Shown in pieces: positions 1 to 4,795 of a stretch of DNA of 6,682 nucleotides (its first letter is position 1; each line of letters opens with the position of its first letter). The position numbers were made by a program, and so were the translations under genes. The notes beneath the pieces are model-generated. The model was given only the letters and a program-made list of their open reading frames with translations, searched no databases and was not told the DNA's origin. This stretch comes from Phormidesmis priestleyi (GTDB lineage Bacteria > Cyanobacteriota > Cyanobacteriia > Phormidesmidales > Phormidesmidaceae): contig QBMP01000113.1 in the NCBI GenBank assembly GCA_003242115.1, forward strand, positions 5,982-12,663, written 5' to 3'.

Positions 1-351
1 AAACTTCTCGGTTACCAGTCGGTGCTGAACCGCAACATTATCGTAGAAAGTAACCTGCGGAAATCGCGCCCGATCATAGGGTGGCGGCATATTGCTAGGC
101 GAAGAGGATAAACCGTTTCCGAGCATATTCGGCACGATAATAAAATAATTCTGAGGATCAAGCGCCATGCCTTCTCCAATCAACCACTCATTATCGTAGT
201 GCTGCCCTGAATACCAAGTCGGATAAACAATCACGTTGCTTTTATCAGCATTCAGCGTGCCATAGGTCTTGTATGCTAGCTTAGCCTCTCGCAGCGTCGC
301 TCCCGACTGAAGCACTACATTCCCAATCTCAAAAATTTCATAATCAACCAT
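1..351 (-). CDS. MetX-like alpha/beta-fold hydrolase, N-terminal part (runs off window)
   Basis: Reading the minus strand from ATG at 351 gives 117 uninterrupted codons to the window edge, so only the N-terminal third or so is seen. It begins MVDYEIFEIGNVVLQSG and contains YKTYGTLNADKSNVIV (residues 27-42). That is the strand-turn-strand signature of the homoserine O-acetyltransferase (MetX) group of alpha/beta hydrolases. Where true MetX has a His-Ala-Leu-Thr-Gly oxyanion segment, this protein has YPTWYSGQH (43-51), followed by YFIIVPNMLGNGLSSSPSN (69-87). It is therefore probably a relative of MetX rather than the methionine enzyme itself. The nucleophile elbow and the catalytic Asp/His lie outside the window. 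A GGGAG Shine-Dalgarno sequence lies just before the ATG. The gene follows amiE in the same direction after 201 bp, so cotranscription is possible. The substrate is unknown; acyl transfer or ester/amide hydrolysis are family-level possibilities only. Confidence 0.8.
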   Translation of the reverse strand, partial: MVDYEIFEIGNVVLQSGATLREAKLAYKTYGTLNADKSNVIVYPTWYSGQHYDNEWLIGEGMALDPQNYFIIVPNMLGNGLSSSPSNMPPPYDRARFPQVTFYDNVAVQHRLVTEKF

Positions 352-367
352 TAGCTCTCTCCCATAC

Positions 368-400
368 AAATCAACGGTCAAGCATTAAATCAGCGGTCAA
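368..400. repeat. Two 14-nt direct repeats upstream of the MetX-like gene
   Basis: AAATCAACGGTCAA at 368-381 and AAATCAGCGGTCAA at 387-400 match at 13 of 14 positions with a 19-bp period. They end about 17 bp before the start codon of the minus-strand hydrolase gene. The spacing of nearly two helical turns would suit a tandem operator, but no known binding site is recognised. On the minus strand each copy begins TTGACCG, which resembles a -35 element, but no convincing -10 sits at the proper distance. Confidence 0.5.
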
Positions 401-411
401 CAGTAGAAACA

Positions 412-437
412 GTCAGCAACCTTTCTCGATTGCTGAC
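412..437 (-). terminator. Hairpin between amiE and the MetX-like gene, possible weak terminator
   Basis: GTCAGCAA (412-419) and TTGCTGAC (430-437) form a perfect 8-bp stem with a 10-nt loop. In the minus-strand transcript the stem is followed by UGUUUCU, which is only moderately U-rich. Partial termination or RNA processing downstream of amiE is therefore more likely than a complete stop. Confidence 0.4.
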
Positions 438-521
438 CCCCAATCAAGCAGCGTTAAACCCTGTCCAAGTTGAAACTGAACGTACTGCCTCGTAAAGCTA
501 TTGCTGCCAGGAAACAGGCTG

Positions 522-557
522 ACTACTTGAACTACTTGCTGAACTACTTGAACTAAG
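522..557. repeat. Tandem ACTACTTGA repeats overlapping the end of amiE
   Basis: ACTACTTGA occurs at 522-530 and 543-551, ACTACTTGC at 531-539, and a degenerate ACTAAG at 552-557. On the minus strand the unit reads TCAAGTAGT. The first stop of amiE (TAG at 555-553) falls in the degenerate unit, and the following in-frame triplets give further TAG stops in each unit. It looks like a slippage-generated microrepeat at the 3' end of the gene. Confidence 0.6.
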
Positions 558-1644
558 AAACTGGCTGTCTTACCGGAATCGACTCTTGTTGCTTCACGGG
601 TATTGTCGGCGCTGTCGTCTGCTGATTTGGAATCCCCTCAATTGGGCACTCTTCCGTCCCCACCGTATCGCGCGTCAGTGCCTCTACTCTCTCTTTTGCT
701 TTCTGCGGGTCTAGCACCCACTCCCGATAAAAGTCATAAGGGCACTCCATCGCGCCCTCATCGCCCTCACCCGAATTCATCATGCCCGTGTAGCCCCGGT
801 GCAGTAGCTTGAACAGATGATTCTGTGACTGCGAGTGCTTACGAAAATCTCGAATCGAAAACTTCGAGAGCGCCGCATACTGAATACCATTCTCTTCCTC
901 GCCGCACTCGCCCAGCGTCCGCCCGTCAAAGCCGACAATTGCCGAATGGCCAAAGTAGCTGTACACCCCATCAAAACCAGCCGCGTTCGCTACCGCCACA
1001 TAGGTGTTGTTCATCCAGGCCATCGCCTTCGACACCATAATCTGCTGTTCTTTGGCCGGATACATGTAGCCCTGACAGCGCACTACCAGTTCAGCACCCT
1101 TCATCACGCAGTCGCGCCAGATCTCAGGATAGTTGCCGTCATCACAGATGATCAGGCTAATTTTCAGCCCTTTTGGCCCCTCACACACATAGGTGCAGTT
1201 GCCCGGATACCAGCCTTCTATCGGCGTCCAGGGCATAATTTTGCGATACTTTTGCACAATCTCGCCGCGATCGTTGATTAAAATGAGGGTGTTGTACGGC
1301 ACTTTTTCTGGATGCAGCTCATGCCGCTCACCCGTCAATGAAAAAACGCCCCACACTTTGTTGCGGATACAGGCATCGGCAAAAATGTCTGTTTCAGTGC
1401 CAGGAATCGATGATGCCGTCTCCATCATCTCTTCAGTGTCGTACATAATCCCGTGAGTCGAATACTCCGGAAAGACTACCAAGTCCATTCCTGGCAGACC
1501 CACTTTCATACCGTCGATCATGGTTGCTATTTTGTGGCAGTTTTCAAGGACTTCCGCTTTGGTGTGCAGGCGCGGCATCTTGTAGTTAACAACAGCTACG
1601 CCAACAGCATCATTGCTCGAAGAAATATCACCATGAAAAGACAT
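553..1644 (-). CDS. amiE: Aliphatic amidase (acylamide amidohydrolase, EC 3.5.1.4)
   Basis: The 363-residue product hydrolyses short aliphatic amides to a carboxylate and ammonium in the cytoplasm. It is a nitrilase-superfamily enzyme and matches Pseudomonas AmiE almost end to end, from [19 protein letters not shown] through [38 protein letters not shown] and [12 protein letters not shown]. The catalytic residues are visible: Glu60, Lys135 and Cys167, with the second Glu at 143. These correspond to E59, K134, C166 and E142 in Pseudomonas numbering. The PWTPIEGW segment argues for AmiE rather than formamidase AmiF. The start is fixed by the family N-terminus and by AAAGGG 8 nt upstream. The protein is about 17 residues longer than Pseudomonas AmiE, the excess being a Gln/Pro/Thr-rich C-terminal tail with a partly repeated [13 protein letters not shown] pattern. 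The gene is divergent from the transporter operon, suggesting that it uses the imported substrate. Confidence 0.96.
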   Translation of the reverse strand: MSFHGDISSSNDAVGVAVVNYKMPRLHTKAEVLENCHKIATMIDGMKVGLPGMDLVVFPEYSTHGIMYDTEEMMETASSIPGTETDIFADACIRNKVWGVFSLTGERHELHPEKVPYNTLILINDRGEIVQKYRKIMPWTPIEGWYPGNCTYVCEGPKGLKISLIICDDGNYPEIWRDCVMKGAELVVRCQGYMYPAKEQQIMVSKAMAWMNNTYVAVANAAGFDGVYSYFGHSAIVGFDGRTLGECGEEENGIQYAALSKFSIRDFRKHSQSQNHLFKLLHRGYTGMMNSGEGDEGAMECPYDFYREWVLDPQKAKERVEALTRDTVGTEECPIEGIPNQQTTAPTIPVKQQESIPVRQPVS

Positions 1645-1851
1645 AAATATTACCCTTTGCTTTTAGCGGTCTAAATTGATTATTTCGGAGATGGCTTTAG
1701 CAAGAGGTTACTTAAAATTTCTAATCTCTTACGCTTTTAATAAAGCTTAGTTCATCTGTGTGTTTAACTTATTATCATTTGTTTGCAGCTCAAGAATGTC
1801 ATTGCAGATACAAATTTAAAAAGGAAGACCTATTACTATTTAGGTGAAATG

Positions 1852-1887
1852 TTTAAGAATCTTAAATATTAAGAATTAAGAATTAAG
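1852..1887. repeat. TTAAGAA heptad cluster beginning with a 15-bp palindrome
   Basis: TTTAAGA (1852-1858) and TCTTAAA (1860-1866) form a perfect palindrome around a single A. It is followed by TTAAGAA at 1869-1875 and 1876-1882 and a partial TTAAG at 1883-1887. Counting the copy inside the palindrome (1853-1859), the heptad appears three times complete and once partial. It may be a binding-site array or a short tandem repeat of the heptanucleotide kind common in cyanobacterial spacers. Confidence 0.55.
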
Positions 1888-1900
1888 CGACGTAGCTTAA
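1883..1900. repeat. Perfect 6-6-6 inverted repeat TTAAGC / GCTTAA
   Basis: TTAAGC (1883-1888) is separated by GACGTA from its exact complement GCTTAA (1895-1900). The arrangement suits a dimeric regulator or a small hairpin and adjoins the heptad cluster, sharing its last TTAAG. No regulator is recognised. Confidence 0.4.
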
Positions 1901-1995
1901 AAGCGCAAGTGAAAGCAAAGCTCAAACGCTTATGTATAGGGAGAGCAGCGCAATTTTGGGGTCAAATTTATTAGTTGCCAAGATAGTCTGTATTT

Positions 1996-2009
1996 GTATC
2001 AACGGTTAC
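1996..2009 (+). promoter_or_regulatory. NtcA-binding site (GTA-N8-TAC)
   Basis: GTA at 1996-1998, eight bases, then TAC at 2007-2009 is an exact match to the consensus for NtcA, the cyanobacterial global nitrogen regulator that senses 2-oxoglutarate. Its centre (about 2002.5) is 41-42 bp before the predicted transcription start, the classical activator position. The box is palindromic and could in principle also affect amiE, about 350 bp away on the other strand. Confidence 0.85.
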
Positions 2010-2031
2010 AAAATGCTGTCGTCACACTCTC

Positions 2032-2037
2032 TAATAT
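2032..2037 (+). promoter_or_regulatory. -10 element of the NtcA-activated urtA promoter
   Basis: TAATAT matches TAN3T and lies exactly 22 bp after the NtcA box, the canonical distance for NtcA-activated promoters, which lack a -35 hexamer. Transcription should start near 2043-2045, giving a leader of about 156 nt before urtA. Confidence 0.8.
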
Positions 2038-2063
2038 AGGGCTCGTGAAATTATTCAGCACAG

Positions 2064-2090
2064 GCAAGCTCAAGCAAACAGCTCGCTTGC
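2064..2090 (+). promoter_or_regulatory. Early-leader hairpin followed by TTTT
   Basis: GCAAGC (2064-2069) pairs with GCTTGC (2085-2090) over a 15-nt loop, and the stem is followed by TTTT. It starts about 20 nt into the predicted transcript. An alternative pairing uses CAAGC (2071-2075) with GCTTG (2085-2089). It is a candidate leader structure or weak attenuator; the short stem and short T run make it uncertain. Confidence 0.3.
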
Positions 2091-2131
2091 TTTTCAGGGT
2101 TCACTTTTAGATTCAGCTTCTTTTATTTGAG

Positions 2132-2156
2132 CACACTTTCTCTTTCAGATAGTGTG
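2132..2156 (+). promoter_or_regulatory. Inverted repeat CACACT / AGTGTG in the urtA leader
   Basis: CACACT (2132-2137) and AGTGTG (2151-2156) are exact complements with a 13-nt loop. GTGTGAG at 2152-2158 is repeated at 2174-2180. This may be leader secondary structure ahead of the urtA ribosome binding site; the function is unknown. Confidence 0.3.
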
Positions 2157-2199
2157 AGTAGGGCTTCAGTTTTGTGTGAGGTCAAGGAAATAACCAGTT

Positions 2200-3564
2200 A
2201 TGTCAAAATCTCCCATCTTTTCAAGTGGTTTTAGTCGGCGAAAGTTTCTTCAATATAGTTCTTTGGCCGCAGGAACGAGTGTTTTAGCGGCCTGCACAAG
2301 CGGTGGCTCCGGCGGTACTGAATCCGCAGATGTCGGCGAAAACCCCATCAAGGTTGGCGTCATGTACTCCACGACAGGTACCATCGCAATTGTTGAAAAG
2401 TCGTTGCAAGATGCCACTTTCTTGGCAATCGAGCAAATCAATACAGGTACCGGCCCTTGGCAAGGTAAAGGCGAAGGCATTGGTGGCCGAAAAATTGAGA
2501 AAGTAGTCGTAAACCCTGACTCTAACTGGGATCTTTACAATCAGATGTCGAAACGTCTGATTGATGAAGATAAGGTCGTTTGCGTCTTGGGCTGCTACAC
2601 ATCGGCTAGCCGTAAATCGGTACTGCCTGTTTTTGAAGAGAAAGATTCGCTTCTCTATTATCCGGTTTACTACGAAGGCAATGAGTGTAGTTCTAACGTC
2701 TTTTATACAGGCGCAGCACCTAACCAGCAAATTACCGACTCTACTCCCTACTGCAAAGAAAACTTTGGGCCAAAGGGCTTCTTTATTGGCTCTGACTACA
2801 TTTATCCCAAAGAGAGCAACCGAATTGCCAAGGCTGAGCTTGAGAAAGCCGGTGGGCAGGTTGTTGGAGATGAATACGCCGCTTTGGGAACCACAGAATT
2901 TATCACTATCATCAACAAAATTCAGGCCGCCAAGCCAGATTTTGTACTGAGTAATTTAGTCGGTGATAGTATTCCGGCGTTTTACCGGCAGTTTAAGGAC
3001 GCGGGCATCACTTCGGCCGATATCCCAATTATGGCTTATCCCACAACCGAGGAAGAGATTCAAGCGATGGGGCCTGAGTATTCGGCTGGTCACTACACCA
3101 GCTTTAACTACTTCCAAAGCGTAGATACGCCGGAAAACAAGGCGTTTGTTGAACAGTTTCAGGCGATGTTTGGCGATTCTCGGGTGACTAACGGGGTGAT
3201 GGAAGCGGCTTACCTGCAAACATTCTTCATGGCTCAGGCAATGGATGATGTGTTGAAAGGCGGCAAAGAAATTGGTACCGAATCGCTGCGAGAAGCGACC
3301 AGAGGGCAGGAATTTAGCGCGCCCCAAGGTCGGGTGAAGATGGATCCGGATAACTACCACACCTATCTCTATTCCCGAATCGGTAAGTGGAAAGAAGATG
3401 GTCAGGCAGAGATTGTGTTCTCAACGGATGCAGCAGTTAAGCCTATTCCTTGGAGCCAAGCGCTCTATAAGGGCAGAACTTGCGTTCACCCAGCGCCGGA
3501 TGATCGCAGCGATCCGACCAAAGAAACAGGTAAGGACTTAGTGCCTGAATTCTTAAAAAGTTAG
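2200..3564 (+). CDS. urtA: Urea/short-chain amide ABC transporter, substrate-binding lipoprotein
   Basis: A 454-residue periplasmic binding protein of the type-1 fold (UrtA/FmdD/AmiC branch) that captures substrate for the UrtBC permease. Residues 1-32 are an export signal with a twin-arginine motif SRRKFLQ (12-18), a hydrophobic stretch and lipobox LAAC (Cys32), so it is probably a Tat-exported, membrane-anchored lipoprotein. The mature part opens PIKVGVMYSTTGT (49-61). The ligand-site segments are GCYTSASRK (131-139), YPVYYEG (154-160) and GSDYIYPKESN (197-207). They resemble Pseudomonas AmiC, the acetamide sensor, more than standard UrtA, which has Trp at the Tyr133 position. YFQSVDTPENK (304-314) and the C-terminal region follow UrtA. 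A Gly-rich insertion of about ten residues lies near 82-95. AAGGAA sits 10 nt before the ATG. The gene is driven by the NtcA promoter. Family assignment is secure; urea versus amide preference is open. Confidence 0.93.
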   Translation: MSKSPIFSSGFSRRKFLQYSSLAAGTSVLAACTSGGSGGTESADVGENPIKVGVMYSTTGTIAIVEKSLQDATFLAIEQINTGTGPWQGKGEGIGGRKIEKVVVNPDSNWDLYNQMSKRLIDEDKVVCVLGCYTSASRKSVLPVFEEKDSLLYYPVYYEGNECSSNVFYTGAAPNQQITDSTPYCKENFGPKGFFIGSDYIYPKESNRIAKAELEKAGGQVVGDEYAALGTTEFITIINKIQAAKPDFVLSNLVGDSIPAFYRQFKDAGITSADIPIMAYPTTEEEIQAMGPEYSAGHYTSFNYFQSVDTPENKAFVEQFQAMFGDSRVTNGVMEAAYLQTFFMAQAMDDVLKGGKEIGTESLREATRGQEFSAPQGRVKMDPDNYHTYLYSRIGKWKEDGQAEIVFSTDAAVKPIPWSQALYKGRTCVHPAPDDRSDPTKETGKDLVPEFLKS

Positions 3565-3621
3565 ACACTCTAGCGCTTTAGATTTGTCTTCGGTTGAGTT
3601 TCTCTTCGATTGACTTCTGCA

Positions 3622-3647
3622 CCCGCTAGCTAATGCTAGCTAGCGGG
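3622..3647 (+). promoter_or_regulatory. Strong 11-bp hairpin after urtA
   Basis: CCCGCTAGCTA (3622-3632) pairs perfectly with TAGCTAGCGGG (3637-3647) across the 4-nt loop ATGC, 58 nt after the urtA stop. No T run follows, so it is not a standard intrinsic terminator. A 3' stabilising structure for urtA mRNA, or a processing or pausing site, fits better and could raise binding-protein levels over the permeases. Confidence 0.65.
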
Positions 3648-3663
3648 CTAAGACCCTTAAAGA

Positions 3664-3693
3664 GCTGACAAAGATTGAAAGATTTTTGTCAGC
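3664..3693 (+). promoter_or_regulatory. 13-bp hairpin with GAAA tetraloop before urtB
   Basis: GCTGACAAA (3664-3672) pairs with TTTGTCAGC (3685-3693). Four more pairs, two of them G-U, extend the stem inward to a GAAA loop (3677-3680), a stable GNRA type. It ends 28 nt before the urtB start and is not followed by a T run. Together with the preceding hairpin it fills the urtA-urtB spacer and may control read-through or mRNA processing. Confidence 0.6.
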
Positions 3694-3721
3694 CTTGCTG
3701 TAAGCCCCAACCCTAACCATC

Positions 3722-4702
3722 ATGTCCGACTTTGCTTTGCTTTCAATGCTATCGCCGATTTACCTACTGGCCCAAGATGCGGCGGCAGGAGCCGCAAAAG
3801 AAGCGTTTGTTTGGTCAACATTGGTTAACCAAGCTGTGAATGGTATTGGAATTGTCGGCATTCTGCTTTTGACCTCAATGGGCTTAGCCATTACCTTTGG
3901 GGTAATGCGCATTATTAATCTGGCTCACGGCGAATTCATCATGCTGGGAGCCTATATTACGTTTTGGATGCAGGATGTCTTCAAGATGGATCTGCTGCTG
4001 ACTATTCCTTTTGCCTTTTTAGGAACGGCAATTGTGGGCGCAATAGTTGAGCTAACCATCATTCGTAGGCTATATGGACGCCCTTTAGAGACTTTGCTGG
4101 CGACTTGGGGGCTCAGTATTGTGTTGCAAGGGGTAATTAAGCTGATCTTTACGGCTCAGCTGAAGTACGTAAAGGCACCAGCTTATCTCTCTGGCAGTAT
4201 CGATTTCTTGAAAGGTGAGGGTGGGGCGACGCTGGTGTCAATTTCTTACTACCGATTTTTTATTATTGCGATCGCCCTGGCCCTACTCGCCATCACCATG
4301 TATCTGTTCTACGGCACCTCTTGGGGCCGTCAAATTCGCTCAGTCACTCAAAATCGCAGTATGTCTCAGTGTTTGGGCGTCAATACTAAGCTCGTTGACA
4401 TGGGCACGTTCGCTTACGGCTGTGGCTTAGCAGGCGTCGCCGGGGCGGTGATTTCAGCGCTCAAAACCGTTTCTCCACCGATGGGTCAAGACTATCTGGT
4501 AGATTCTTGGATGGTGGTGGTAACGGGTGGTGTAGATAAGCTTGTGGGTATTTTGGCAGGGTCATTTTTAATTGGAGAATCGAATGCAATTATTGCCTTC
4601 ATTTTGAATGATCCGACCGCTAGGGTGATTGTGTTAGGCGCTGTGATTGTACTAATTCGTTACCGCCCCGAAGGATTATTCACGGTTCAAAAACGGTCAT
4701 AG
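3722..4702 (+). CDS. urtB: Urea/amide ABC transporter permease (LivH family)
   Basis: A 326-residue inner-membrane permease that forms the translocation channel with UrtC. The LivH/UrtB hallmark is clear: LAITFGVMRIINLAHGEFIMLGAY (residues 55-78), with the conserved Asn-Leu-Ala-His-Gly. Hydrophobic helices are apparent around 40-60, 67-83, 90-112, 125-145, 176-197, 225-248, 262-288 and 298-314. The cytoplasmic coupling region that meets the ATPases is GTSWGRQIRSVTQ through CGLAGVAGAV (198-243). The first 30 or so residues are a weakly conserved, Ala-rich lead-in. No Shine-Dalgarno sequence precedes ATG 3722 (the upstream bases are C-rich), so the start is less certain than for its neighbours; Met9 is an alternative but has no better site. 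It lies 157 bp after urtA, across two hairpins, and 93 bp before urtC. A HIP1 octamer lies within it. Confidence 0.93.
   Translation: MSDFALLSMLSPIYLLAQDAAAGAAKEAFVWSTLVNQAVNGIGIVGILLLTSMGLAITFGVMRIINLAHGEFIMLGAYITFWMQDVFKMDLLLTIPFAFLGTAIVGAIVELTIIRRLYGRPLETLLATWGLSIVLQGVIKLIFTAQLKYVKAPAYLSGSIDFLKGEGGATLVSISYYRFFIIAIALALLAITMYLFYGTSWGRQIRSVTQNRSMSQCLGVNTKLVDMGTFAYGCGLAGVAGAVISALKTVSPPMGQDYLVDSWMVVVTGGVDKLVGILAGSFLIGESNAIIAFILNDPTARVIVLGAVIVLIRYRPEGLFTVQKRS
4268..4275. repeat. HIP1 octamer GCGATCGC
   Basis: The highly iterated palindrome typical of many cyanobacterial genomes occurs once, inside urtB. It supports the cyanobacterial origin of the window and has no gene-specific role that I can infer. 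Confidence 0.8.
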
Positions 4703-4721
4703 GTGGCCTGGGCCTTTCTTT

Positions 4722-4741
4722 AAAAACTAGAAAAAACTAGA
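4722..4741. repeat. Two-copy tandem 10-mer AAAAACTAGA
   Basis: AAAAACTAGA at 4722-4731 is directly repeated at 4732-4741 in the urtB-urtC spacer. It is A-rich and has no terminator shape; it is probably a slippage product. Confidence 0.6.
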
Positions 4742-4795
4742 TAAGTAAGCTACTGATTAGTCAAGATAAGCTGTCCATAAGGAGCCTAGGTTTTT

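Larger units (their letters stand above)
1645..2199. other. 555-bp divergent regulatory region, no gene
   Basis: No credible coding sequence is present on either strand; the only small reading frames are a few codons long or shadows of amiE. The region is AT-rich. It holds a repeat and palindrome cluster (1852-1900), a complete NtcA-type promoter for urtA (1996-2037), and an approximately 156-nt leader with two small inverted repeats. The amiE promoter must also lie here but cannot be pinned down. TAAATT on the minus strand lies 25 bp from the NtcA box, and TAAGTT lies 26 bp from a weaker GTC-N8-TAC sequence. Neither has the standard spacing. Confidence 0.85.

Noticed and set aside
522..557. 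CRISPR-like or mobile-element repeats
   Set aside because: The units are only 9 nt, tandem without spacers, and there are no cas genes, transposase or terminal inverted repeats in the window.
553..1644. Formamidase (AmiF/FmdA) as identity of the amidase
   Set aside because: The N-terminus [23 protein letters not shown] and the [11 protein letters not shown] segment follow AmiE; AmiF differs in both, and FmdA belongs to another family.
603..1674. Plus-strand reading frames opposite amiE (603-812, 825-1040, 835-1281, 1193-1456, 1453-1674)
   Set aside because: They lie antisense to a strongly conserved enzyme gene, have low-complexity or unrecognisable products, and show no ribosome binding sites or family motifs.
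1901..1931. AAGCG ... CGCTT inverted repeat in the divergent spacer
   Set aside because: Only five pairs over a loop of more than 20 nt; this is expected by chance in a spacer of this size.
2250..3360. Minus-strand and shifted frames within urtA (for example 2284-2730, 2561-2950, 2956-3360)
   Set aside because: They are shadows of the urtA frame, which carries all family motifs across its whole length.
3622..3693. Rho-independent terminators between urtA and urtB
   Set aside because: Both stems lack a following T run, and the downstream genes are same-strand parts of one transporter, so full termination is unlikely.
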